A stretch of DNA of 5,519 nt, taken from Planctomycetota bacterium (GTDB taxonomy: Bacteria; Planctomycetota; B129-G9). A program made the position numbers and the translations under genes. The stretch is from assembly GCA_030622295.1 (NCBI GenBank), contig JAUXGI010000106.1, forward strand, positions 1 to 5,519, in the 5' to 3' direction. Numbering within the stretch: position 1 is the stretch's first letter; every line of letters starts with the position of its first letter. The notes under the pieces were generated by a model that made no database searches, was not told the origin of the DNA, and saw only the letters and a list, made by a program, of their open reading frames with translations. Below are positions 1 to 5,519 of the stretch, piece after piece.

Positions 1-1
1 A

Positions 2-148
2 TCGGCCGCGTTCACGATACACCTGCTGCGTTTCCTGGACGTCCTGACCGACGACGAGGTGCGGGCGCTGGACAGGTGGGGGAATCAGAAGGTGCTTAAT
101 GCGCGCAAAGAGGTGGTCGGCCACATGGAAGTCGTTCACAAGGTTTGA
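2..148 (+). CDS. C-terminal fragment of an asparaginase II-like protein (5' end outside window)
   Basis: An open frame enters from the left edge and ends at TGA 146-148, giving the last 48 residues. The tail contains FLDVLTDDEVRALDRW, followed by VLNARKEVVGHMEVV. From memory of the L-asparaginase II (thermolabile asparaginase) family, its C-terminus has an 'L..L..L.D.E...L' helix followed by a 'V.N.RG..VG.I.P' strand, and this tail has the same arrangement: Asn33, Arg35 and Val39-Gly40. If that is right, the protein hydrolyses L-asparagine to aspartate and ammonia. The catalytic N-terminal part is not in the window, so activity cannot be judged. An intrinsic terminator 26 bases after the stop suggests this gene ends its own transcript. 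The frame is certain to be coding in style; the family call rests on about 40 residues and is tentative. Confidence 0.5.
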   Translation, partial: SAAFTIHLLRFLDVLTDDEVRALDRWGNQKVLNARKEVVGHMEVVHKV

Positions 149-174
149 CCTGTCGTCCGGCATGAATACTTGTT

Positions 175-204
175 GACGCCTGCGTCGCGCAGGTGTCGCT
201 TTTT
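175..204 (+). terminator. Rho-independent terminator after the asparaginase-like gene
   Basis: A 10-base stem pairs GACGCCTGCG (175-184) with CGCAGGTGTC (188-197) around a 3-base TCG loop. One pair is G-U in RNA and the rest are Watson-Crick. It is followed by GC and a run of five T (200-204). It lies 26 bases after the upstream stop codon, in the right orientation to end that transcript. It implies that the exporter genes downstream need their own promoter. Confidence 0.85.
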
Positions 205-207
205 AAT

Positions 208-237
208 GGGCAAGGGCAAAGGGCAAAGGGCGGGGGG
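208..237 (+). repeat. Short tandem GGGCAAA repeat, G-quadruplex-prone
   Basis: The stretch reads GGG-CAA-GGG-CAAA-GGG-CAAA-GGG-C followed by six G. It is a near-perfect period-7 tandem repeat of GGGCAAA with one unit shortened to six bases. Five G-runs of three or more are separated by loops of 1-4 bases, which meets the usual sequence rule for an intramolecular G-quadruplex on the plus strand. It lies in non-coding DNA between the terminator and the palindromic element. Whether it folds, or does anything, cannot be told from sequence. Confidence 0.7.
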
Positions 238-244
238 CTTCAAG

Positions 245-377
245 TTCTCAAGTTGCCCGTTTTTGCGCCGGCATCGGGGACTGTCACTATTTACGGAATT
301 CCGCGAGCGGTGCGAGTGGAATTCGTAGAATAGTGACTGTCCCCGTAAACGTGCGAAAAAGACGGGCAACTTGAGAA
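245..377. mobile_element. Nested inverted-repeat element, MITE-like or REP-like, no transposase
   Basis: Two perfect 16-base arms, TTCTCAAGTTGCCCGT (245-260) and ACGGGCAACTTGAGAA (362-377), are exact reverse complements and enclose 101 bases. Just inside each arm are matching T-rich/GCG (261-267) and GCG/A-rich (353-361) stretches, so pairing continues imperfectly. A second large palindrome (276-344) sits in the centre. The unit, about 133 bases with terminal inverted repeats and no coding capacity, has the form of a non-autonomous miniature element. No convincing target-site duplication is visible. The outer left arm is part of a small direct repeat, CAAGTTCT/CAAGTTGC (241-256). The inverted repeats are directly visible; mobility is inferred. 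Confidence 0.5.
276..344. repeat. Long imperfect palindrome with GGGGAC...GTCCCC ends
   Basis: GGGGACTGTCACTATT (276-291) pairs with AATAGTGACTGTCCCC (329-344) with one mismatch (T282 opposite T338). The stem then continues with TAC paired to GTA and GGAATTCC-type sequence (295-302 with 318-324), separated by small bulges, leaving a loop of about 15 bases centred near 310. The core contains two EcoRI-type GAATTC sites, 296-301 and 319-324. GGGGAC(A/T)GTCAC ends resemble short palindromes seen in many bacterial genomes next to REP-associated tyrosine transposases (Y1/RAYT), but that comparison is from memory. No transposase gene is present here. Confidence 0.7.
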
Positions 378-426
378 GTTCCAGGTTTCAGGAAACGGTC
401 TGAAATAGAACAGTTGGGCGGGCGAC

Positions 427-2226
427 ATGCTGAAAAATCTGCGGACACTGCGAAAATACTTCAGGCGGTACCGTCGGGGGATGCTTGCGGGCGTGCTGTT
501 TCTGCTGTTCTGCAACGCCTGCGAGGTGGCCATACCGCCCGTCATCGGCATGGCGGTTAACTCGCTGAGGAACCTGCAGGCGGGCGGCCAACTGCAAGGA
601 TTGAAGGGGGTGGTTGACCTGACCGGATACGCGCCCCTGCAGGGCATCGTCTTCCTTGTCCTGGCGGTGATATTTGTGCAGTTGACCCGTGCGGTATTTT
701 CATTTCTGCAGAGGACGTTTATCGTGCGCATCTCGCGCAGGATTGAGTGTGACCTGCGCGTGGATTACTTTGCGCACCTTCAGAAACTGCCGCCCTCGTA
801 CTACGACAATGTGAAGACCGGGGATTTGATGGCGCGGTGCACCAATGACCTGCTGGCGGTGCGGATGGCGCTGGGGCCCTGCCTGATGCTCATTTTCAAC
901 ACGCTCTTTATTAGCGCGGGCGCCCTTATTGTGATGCTTGTGGTCAAGCCGGATTTGGCGTTGTATGTCATGATTCCGCTGATGGTCTTGCCGGCGCTTA
1001 CGGGGTTGTTCGGCGGACCGATAAGGAAGCGCTTCCAGAAGATACAGGAGCAGTTCGGAGACATAAATATCGCGTGTCAGGAAAATTTCTCCGGCATACG
1101 GGTTATCAAGGCCTTTGTCCGCGAAGAACATGAGAGGAAGAAGTTCCGCGCGCTCAACCGGGAATACGCGATAAAGAACATAGCGCTGGCGAAGGTCAGG
1201 GCGCTTTTCCGCCCTCTCCTCTTTCTCATTGTCGGCATTGCATTCGCCGTAGTCTACTGGATGGGCAGCGTGAAGGTAATCGCGGGGGTGATGAACATCG
1301 GCGAACTGATTATGTTCGAGATGTACGTCGGCCTGCTCATCTTTCCGATGGTAGCGCTCGGCTGGGTGGTGGTTCTGCTTCAACAGGCCGACGCCAGCAT
1401 GGGGCGCATAAAGAGCGTGCTCGAGCAATCGCCGACGATATTCGACCGGGCGGAAGCCGAACCTCTGGGGGATGTCGCGGGTGAAATCGAATCCCGCAAC
1501 CTGACCTTCACCTACCCGGGCTGCGAGCGACCGGCACTGGCGGGCGTCAATCTCAGGATAGCGGCGGGTTCGACCGTGGCAATAGTGGGCCCGGCAGGTT
1601 CCGGCAAGAGCACTTTCGTCAAACTCATCGCCCGGCTCTACGAGGTCGGCGAAAACCGGTTGTTCATCGACGGGAAGGACGTCACGAAGGTTCGGCTGAA
1701 GGATTTACGCGCCGCCGTCGGCTTTGTGCCGCAGGAGACGTTCCTTTTCAGCGACAGCATCGCCGCCAATATCAAATACGGTGCGCCCGATGCTGATGAA
1801 GAGGCCGTGCGCCGTGCCGCGGATGTCTCGCAGATAAGCGCCGACGTCGAACAACTTCGGGAGGGATACGCCCAGATACTGGGCGAGCGCGGCATAAGCC
1901 TGTCGGGAGGGCAGAAGCAGCGCGTGGCCATTGCGCGCGCCGTAATCCTCGACGCCCCCATTCTCATTCTGGACGACGCACTCTCCAGCGTGGACACACA
2001 CACGGAAGAACGCATACTTGAGCGCCTGCGGGACGTGATGAAGCGGAGAACCAGCATCATCATATCCCACAGGCTGTCCAGCATTCAATACGCAGACAAC
2101 ATCGTGGTAATCGAGGACGGTCGGATAACGGAACAGGGTACACACGCGGAACTGATGAAAGGCGGCGGTTTTTATGCGGAGACCTACAAACGACAGCAAT
2201 TGGAGGATTCTCTCCTGGACTTGTAA
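427..2226 (+). CDS. ABC exporter half-transporter, MdlA/BmrC/LmrC-like (degenerate-site subunit)
   Basis: A 599-residue type IV ABC exporter half: an N-terminal membrane domain with about six helices (roughly residues 19-43, 70-95, 150-173, 177-197, 258-282, 290-318), then a nucleotide-binding domain from about 350. Visible motifs are A-loop Tyr363, Walker A GPAGSGKST 388-396 (Lys394), Q-loop Gln436, X-loop LGERG 485-489, signature LSGGQ 492-496, Walker B ILILD 512-516, D-loop SSVD 520-523 and switch His548. The residue after Walker B, normally the catalytic Glu, is Asp517, the hallmark of the non-catalytic half of heterodimeric exporters such as TM287, BmrC and LmrC. The start at 427 is fixed: an in-frame stop lies at 406-408 and no other start codon follows it. 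The ribosome binding site is poor (GGGCGGG, 416-422). It would pair with the next gene in the inner membrane and export an unknown substrate, possibly a lipid, peptide or drug. Confidence 0.93.
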   Translation: MLKNLRTLRKYFRRYRRGMLAGVLFLLFCNACEVAIPPVIGMAVNSLRNLQAGGQLQGLKGVVDLTGYAPLQGIVFLVLAVIFVQLTRAVFSFLQRTFIVRISRRIECDLRVDYFAHLQKLPPSYYDNVKTGDLMARCTNDLLAVRMALGPCLMLIFNTLFISAGALIVMLVVKPDLALYVMIPLMVLPALTGLFGGPIRKRFQKIQEQFGDINIACQENFSGIRVIKAFVREEHERKKFRALNREYAIKNIALAKVRALFRPLLFLIVGIAFAVVYWMGSVKVIAGVMNIGELIMFEMYVGLLIFPMVALGWVVVLLQQADASMGRIKSVLEQSPTIFDRAEAEPLGDVAGEIESRNLTFTYPGCERPALAGVNLRIAAGSTVAIVGPAGSGKSTFVKLIARLYEVGENRLFIDGKDVTKVRLKDLRAAVGFVPQETFLFSDSIAANIKYGAPDADEEAVRRAADVSQISADVEQLREGYAQILGERGISLSGGQKQRVAIARAVILDAPILILDDALSSVDTHTEERILERLRDVMKRRTSIIISHRLSSIQYADNIVVIEDGRITEQGTHAELMKGGGFYAETYKRQQLEDSLLDL

Positions 2227-2262
2227 GCGGGAATCCCGCGCCGGCCTGGACTCCCCGTCCAG
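2227..2262 (+). other. Two tandem small hairpins between the exporter genes
   Basis: Directly after the TAA stop, GCGGG (2227-2231) pairs with CCCGC (2235-2239) over a 3-base loop. Then CTGGAC (2246-2251) pairs with GTCCAG (2257-2262) over a 5-base TCCCC loop. Neither is followed by a T-run, so they are unlikely to terminate transcription. They could shape translation or decay of the two-gene message, since the second hairpin ends only seven bases before the next gene's ribosome binding site. The stems are visible; the role is inferred. Confidence 0.45.
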
Positions 2263-2269
2263 CACGGCA

Positions 2270-2275
2270 AGAAGG
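2270..2275 (+). promoter_or_regulatory. Ribosome binding site of the second exporter gene
   Basis: AGAAGG lies 8 bases before ATG 2284, a normal Shine-Dalgarno spacing. A second ATG follows immediately at 2287 at a spacing of 11, so the first is the better choice. Confidence 0.6.
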
Positions 2276-2283
2276 CGTTCAAA

Positions 2284-4191
2284 ATGATGAACGGACGCGG
2301 CGAAAAAGATTTTTTTGAAGACGAAGCCCTGGGCAAGGCGTTCGACGCGAGGCTTGTCAAGAGGCTGTTGAAGTACCTCAGGCCGTATAAGTGGCGGGTT
2401 GTGCTTGCGGTGTTCCTGCTCCTTGTCATATCGAACTCGATGCTGGCCTGGCCGTATGTCCTCAAGCGCATCGTCGATATCCTGACCAGTAAGGACCTGA
2501 CGGCTGCGCAACAGATGAACTCCGTGGGGATGCTGACGGTATTCTTCGCGGGACTCATACTGATAAGGTTTGCCGCGGACTATGTGTCCACAATCACCGT
2601 CAACATAATCGGCCAGAACGTCGTGTATGACATTCGTACGCAGGTGTTCTCTCACCTGCAGCGCATGTCCTTGCGGTTCTTCGACAGAAATCCCGTGGGG
2701 CGGCTCATGACCCGCGTCACGAACGATGTCGAGTCGCTCAACCAGTTCATCAGCATGGGCGTGGTTACAACGTTCCAGGACGTCTTCATGCTCGGGGGCA
2801 TTCTGATATGGATGTTCGCGTTCGACGTCAGGCTGACATTGATAATCGTCGTGGCGGTGGTGCCCTTCATCGTCGGCCTGACACTGTGGTTCAAGGCGAA
2901 ATCGCGCAGCGCGTATCGGGCCGTACGCATGAGACTGGCGCGAATAAATGCCTACGCCAATGAGAACATAACGGGCATGAACATGGTACAACTGTTCAAC
3001 CGCCAGGAGAAAAACCGGGACAGGTTTTCCAATCTGAGCAGAGACTTCAGGGGCGAGTGGTTCCGCGCGATTTTCTACCACGCGGTCTATTTCCCCGGTA
3101 TCGAGATACTCGGCACCGTTGCCGCGGGCGTAATCATATGCTACGGAGCCGCAATGTACCTGGGGGCGTCCATCTCCACGGCTTCACTCGGCACTCTTAT
3201 CGCGTTCCTGGGCTGGATAGGCATGTTCTTCCAGCCGATTCGGGACCTGGCGGAAAAATACAACGTGATGCAGGCGGCCATGGCCTCGTCCGAGCGCATT
3301 TTCAAGATACTCGACAGACCGGAGGAAATCACGAATCCGGCGAAACCACGCCCCCTCCGAGGCTTCAAGGGCAGGATGGAATTCAAGAACGTCTGGTTCG
3401 CGTACAATGACGAGAACTGGGTTCTGAAGGACGTTTCCTTTACCGTGGAGCCGGGACGGAAGGTCGCCTTCGTCGGCGCGACCGGCGCGGGCAAGACCAG
3501 CATCATCAATCTCATCTGCCGCTTCTATGACATACAGCGCGGGCGGATTCTCATCGACGGCAAAGACATCCGCGAAATCGACAAGTACGAACTCCGCAAA
3601 AACATCGGCCTGGTGCTTCAGGATGTCTTCCTGTTCTCCGGCGACATCCGCGGCAACATCCGCCTGGGGGAGGAGCGCATCACGGACGAAAAGGTCGCGC
3701 AGGCGGCGGAGCATGTCAACGCGGCGCGCTTCATCGAGCGACTGCCGGGCGGTTACAGGAGCGAGGTACAGGAACGCGGCGCGACCCTTTCCGTCGGTGA
3801 GAGACAACTCCTTTCGTTCGCGCGCGCTCTTGCCTACGATCCCTCGGTACTTATCCTGGACGAGGCGACTTCCAACATCGACACACAGACGGAGATACTC
3901 ATTCAAGACGCCGTGGAAAAACTGATGAAGGGCCGCACGTCCATTGTCATTGCACACCGCTTGTCAACCATACGCAAAGTGGATAATATAATCGTGTTGC
4001 ACAAGGGCGAGATAAAGGAAGAAGGCACTCACGAAGAACTCCTGCGCAAAGGCGGCATTTACTATCGCCTGTACCAGTTACAGTACAGGGACATCAACGG
4101 GAGGCGTATGCGCCCGGTTGAGGAGCCGGAACGGGTCGCCATCGACCCGCCATTACCCGACACGGATTACGGAGAACACGAATGGCAGTAA
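2284..4191 (+). CDS. ABC exporter half-transporter, MdlB/BmrD/LmrD-like (catalytic subunit)
   Basis: A 635-residue ABC exporter half: membrane domain with about six helices (roughly 38-62, 82-105, 156-180, 182-203, 264-290, 300-320) and a nucleotide-binding domain from about 363. Motifs are A-loop Tyr374, Walker A GATGAGKTS 398-406 (Lys404), Q-loop Gln446, X-loop VQERG 495-499, Walker B VLILD 522-526 with catalytic Glu527, D-loop SNID 530-533 and switch His558. The signature is LSVGE (502-506) instead of LSGGQ. In a head-to-tail dimer with the preceding protein, Glu527 meets the intact LSGGQ of the partner (active site), whereas the altered LSVGE faces the partner's Asp517 (degenerate site). 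Together they read as one heterodimeric exporter; the substrate is unknown. After the last helix there is a Pro- and acid-rich tail of about 35 residues (601-635), longer than needed for the fold. It starts 57 bases after the first gene, and its last 10 bases overlap argF. Confidence 0.93.
   Translation: MMNGRGEKDFFEDEALGKAFDARLVKRLLKYLRPYKWRVVLAVFLLLVISNSMLAWPYVLKRIVDILTSKDLTAAQQMNSVGMLTVFFAGLILIRFAADYVSTITVNIIGQNVVYDIRTQVFSHLQRMSLRFFDRNPVGRLMTRVTNDVESLNQFISMGVVTTFQDVFMLGGILIWMFAFDVRLTLIIVVAVVPFIVGLTLWFKAKSRSAYRAVRMRLARINAYANENITGMNMVQLFNRQEKNRDRFSNLSRDFRGEWFRAIFYHAVYFPGIEILGTVAAGVIICYGAAMYLGASISTASLGTLIAFLGWIGMFFQPIRDLAEKYNVMQAAMASSERIFKILDRPEEITNPAKPRPLRGFKGRMEFKNVWFAYNDENWVLKDVSFTVEPGRKVAFVGATGAGKTSIINLICRFYDIQRGRILIDGKDIREIDKYELRKNIGLVLQDVFLFSGDIRGNIRLGEERITDEKVAQAAEHVNAARFIERLPGGYRSEVQERGATLSVGERQLLSFARALAYDPSVLILDEATSNIDTQTEILIQDAVEKLMKGRTSIVIAHRLSTIRKVDNIIVLHKGEIKEEGTHEELLRKGGIYYRLYQLQYRDINGRRMRPVEEPERVAIDPPLPDTDYGEHEWQ
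4171..4175 (+). promoter_or_regulatory. Ribosome binding site of argF, inside the end of the exporter gene
   Basis: GGAGA lies 6 bases before ATG 4182 and 18 before the alternative ATG 4194. The spacing favours 4182, which makes argF overlap the upstream gene by 10 bases and suggests translational coupling. Confidence 0.7.
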
Positions 4192-5114
4192 ACATGAAAG
4201 GAAGAAATCTTGCGACGCTGCACGACCTGACGCTCGAGGAGATGCAGAACATCTTCAGCGTTTGCGCGGACCTGAAGCAGAAATACAGGACCGGTGAGGC
4301 GACGCCCCTTCTCAAAGGCAAGACGCTCGCCATGATATTCCAGAAGCCCTCAACGCGCACCCGCGTGTCGTTCGAGGCGGGTATGACTCACCTGGGCGGC
4401 CATGCGCTTTATCTCGGGCCGAACGACTTGCAACTGAAGCGCGGCGAGACCATCGCCGACACCGCCCGCGTACTCTCGCGCTATGTGGACGGCATCATGG
4501 CGCGCGTCTTCGCGCACCAGGACATCCTTGACCTCTGCGAATATTCCTCCGTGCCCGTCATCAACGGCCTGAGCGACCTGACGCATCCGTGCCAGGTGCT
4601 CGCAGACCTCTTCACCATAATCGAGAAACGCGGCGAACTGAAAGGCCTCAAGATGGCATATATGGGCGACGGCAACAACATGGCGCACTCGCTGCTGGTC
4701 GGCTGCGCAAAGACCGGCATGCACATCAGCGTGGCCACGCCGAAGGGCTACGAGCCGAAGGCGGACATCGCAGGCTGGGCCCGCGATGACGCGAGGCCCA
4801 CCGGAGCGAGGGTCGAGGTCACCACCGACCCCGTCACCGCCGTCAAAGACGCCAACGTCATCTACACCGACGTCTGGGCCGGCATGGGCCAGGAAAACGA
4901 ACACGCCGAGCGCGTAAAGACGTTCCAGCCTTATCAGGTGAACTCCGCTCTTGCAGCGCATGCGAAGAAGGACTACCTTTTCATGCACTGCCTGCCCGCG
5001 CACCGCGGCGAGGAAGTCAGCGCGGAGATTATCGACGGCCCGAACTCCGTCGTCTTTGACCAGGCGGAGAACCGCCTCCACGTCCAGAAGGCGATTATGG
5101 CGCTGCTGATGTGA
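4182..5114 (+). CDS. argF: Ornithine carbamoyltransferase
   Basis: A 310-residue cytosolic enzyme of arginine biosynthesis that joins carbamoyl phosphate and L-ornithine to give L-citrulline and phosphate; it normally works as a trimer. Family hallmarks are all in place: carbamoyl-phosphate loop STRTR 57-61, HPCQ 135-138, DGNN 163-166 (Asn166 aligns with the ornithine carboxylate contact), Asp230 in TDVW, and catalytic HCLP 269-272 (Cys270) followed by AHRGEEV. Length is typical of anabolic enzymes. One oddity: the ornithine-binding SMG loop reads GMG (Gly234-Met235-Gly236). The Ser to Gly change needs only one base (GGC for AGC). The rest of the site points to ornithine rather than acetyl- or succinyl-ornithine as substrate, but the change weakens that slightly. 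Overlap with the exporter gene puts it in the same transcript; no arginine operator is evident. argF and argI name the same reaction, and argF is used as the default. Confidence 0.95.
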   Translation: MAVNMKGRNLATLHDLTLEEMQNIFSVCADLKQKYRTGEATPLLKGKTLAMIFQKPSTRTRVSFEAGMTHLGGHALYLGPNDLQLKRGETIADTARVLSRYVDGIMARVFAHQDILDLCEYSSVPVINGLSDLTHPCQVLADLFTIIEKRGELKGLKMAYMGDGNNMAHSLLVGCAKTGMHISVATPKGYEPKADIAGWARDDARPTGARVEVTTDPVTAVKDANVIYTDVWAGMGQENEHAERVKTFQPYQVNSALAAHAKKDYLFMHCLPAHRGEEVSAEIIDGPNSVVFDQAENRLHVQKAIMALLM

Positions 5115-5117
5115 GAA

Positions 5118-5124
5118 AAGGAAG
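5118..5124 (+). promoter_or_regulatory. Ribosome binding site supporting a GTG start
   Basis: AAGGAAG lies 6 bases before GTG 5131. The in-frame codons between this GTG and the upstream stop at 5107-5109 contain no other start, so the GTG is the most likely initiator. Confidence 0.65.
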
Positions 5125-5130
5125 CGAGAA

Positions 5131-5519
5131 GTGAAGAAGAAATTATGTATTATCCCGGTGGCTGGAATCATTCTTGCCGCCCTGTATTATGGATACCACA
5201 GGCACCAGGATACGTATGCGAGTTCGCTGCTCGGCATGGATTACGCACACCACTATATCGTTGCCAGACTGGTACTGGACGGCGAATCCGACAAGATGTA
5301 TCTAGTCGGCGACGAATGGCTGTGTGAAGCAAGACGATACGGAATTGGGGTTTTCGGCACAGAGGACTACAAGGCTGAAGCCTCGATAAACATATACCCG
5401 CCGGTAGTAGCCCTGGTGATGGTTCCGTTTGCCCTGATTCCTTTCGATGTTTCCTCTCGTGTTTTTTTCCATTTTAACATCGCCCTAACTGTGGTATCGA
5501 TATGGCTGCTTTTTTCCGG
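5131..5519 (+). CDS. Membrane glycosyltransferase-like protein, GT87/DUF2029 type, N-terminal part (runs off window)
   Basis: An open frame of 129 codons reaches the right edge without a stop. After a Lys-rich start (KKK, 2-4) comes a hydrophobic segment at about 5-21, then a polar loop of about 65 residues with GMDYAHHY (35-42, Asp37) and ARLVLDGE (45-52). INIYPPVVALVMVPFALIPF (86-105) follows, then a further hydrophobic helix (about 111-129). The order 'GxDxxxYY...G...(F/I)xYPPxxxLxxxPxxLxP' is how I remember GT87 (DUF2029) proteins, GT-C fold enzymes that use polyprenyl-phosphate sugars at the outer face of the membrane. The first-loop Asp would be the catalytic candidate. Other GT-C or O-antigen-type membrane proteins are possible. 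It starts 16 bases after the argF stop with no terminator between. Its GC is about 49% against about 64% in sampled argF stretches, and it uses rarer AT-rich codons (ATA, AGA, CTA, TTA). Confidence 0.65.
   Translation, partial: MKKKLCIIPVAGIILAALYYGYHRHQDTYASSLLGMDYAHHYIVARLVLDGESDKMYLVGDEWLCEARRYGIGVFGTEDYKAEASINIYPPVVALVMVPFALIPFDVSSRVFFHFNIALTVVSIWLLFS

Noticed and set aside
386..405. A small leader hairpin, TTTCAG (386-391) with CTGAAA (400-405)
   Set aside because: A 6-base stem with an 8-base loop is easily found by chance, and there is no riboswitch-like context or T-run.
371..426. A sigma-70-type promoter for the exporter operon (TTGAGA at 371-376)
   Set aside because: TTGAGA resembles a -35 box but no acceptable -10 box lies 16-18 bases downstream, and TAGAAT at 326-331 has no matching -35. 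A promoter should exist between 205 and 426, but I cannot place it.
291..731. Minus-strand open frame running from the first exporter gene into the palindromic gap
   Set aside because: It starts inside the inner palindrome only because of its reading direction, has no plausible domain, and most of it is antisense to the exporter start.
700..1428. Minus-strand open frame of 242 codons opposite the first exporter gene
   Set aside because: It mirrors the membrane domain of the exporter and has no membrane, motif or start-site support of its own.
1972..1980. Reading Asp517 of the first exporter protein as a damaging mutation
   Set aside because: Asp at this place is normal in one subunit of heterodimeric exporters, and the partner carries the compensating arrangement, so the gene is not a pseudogene.
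2227..2262. Terminator between the two exporter genes
   Set aside because: The stems are 5 and 6 bases with no following T-run, and the two subunits need each other, so a shared transcript is more likely.
1705..3081. Minus-strand open frame of 458 codons spanning both exporter genes
   Set aside because: It runs antisense across two unmistakable ABC genes and the gap between them. It is rich in His, Arg, Asp and Tyr as expected of a mirrored GC-rich frame, and shows no family motif.
4350..5171. Minus-strand open frame of 273 codons opposite argF
   Set aside because: It is antisense to a gene with complete catalytic motifs and has the composition of a mirrored codon-biased frame, with no recognisable domain.
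5131..5519. Treating the last open frame as a broken gene because it has no stop
   Set aside because: The frame is intact to the last base of the window with a good ribosome binding site, so it is cut by the window edge and not by mutation.

Overview
The window reads as one bacterial gene neighbourhood, all on the plus strand: the tail of an upstream gene, a non-coding gap rich in repeats, a two-gene ABC exporter, an arginine-biosynthesis gene (argF) and the first third or so of a membrane glycosyltransferase-like gene. The DNA is moderately GC-rich (about 57-64% in the stretches counted), the genes are tightly packed, and start codons are ATG or GTG with purine-rich ribosome binding sites. 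This fits a free-living bacterium, but nothing here fixes the phylum. No phage, plasmid, CRISPR, tRNA or rRNA signal is visible.

Region by region: positions 2-148 hold the last 48 codons of a protein whose C-terminus resembles the L-asparaginase II (thermolabile asparaginase) family. A good intrinsic terminator follows at 175-204. Positions 205-426 are non-coding. They contain a G-run repeat (208-237) that could form a G-quadruplex, then a nested palindrome (245-377) that looks like a small non-autonomous mobile or REP-like element. Two ABC half-transporters follow (427-2226 and 2284-4191), separated by 57 bases with two small hairpins. argF (4182-5114) overlaps the end of the second ABC gene by 10 bases. 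Sixteen bases after argF, a GTG-started gene (5131 to the window edge) encodes a membrane protein with features of the GT87/DUF2029 family.

How the genes fit together: the two ABC proteins are almost certainly the halves of one heterodimeric exporter. The first has Asp in place of the catalytic Glu, and the second has an altered signature (LSVGE). In a head-to-tail nucleotide sandwich both changes fall in the same ATP site, giving one degenerate and one consensus site, as in the TM287/288, BmrCD and LmrCD type. The overlap places argF in the same transcript, but no functional link between export and ornithine carbamoylation can be read from the sequence. The final gene has clearly lower GC (about 49%) and may belong to a separate cell-surface glycan module.

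No clearly new system is evident. The points most worth a second look are the nested palindrome at 245-377, the Ser-to-Gly change in the ornithine-binding SMG loop of ArgF, the exporter/argF coupling, and the composition drop after argF.
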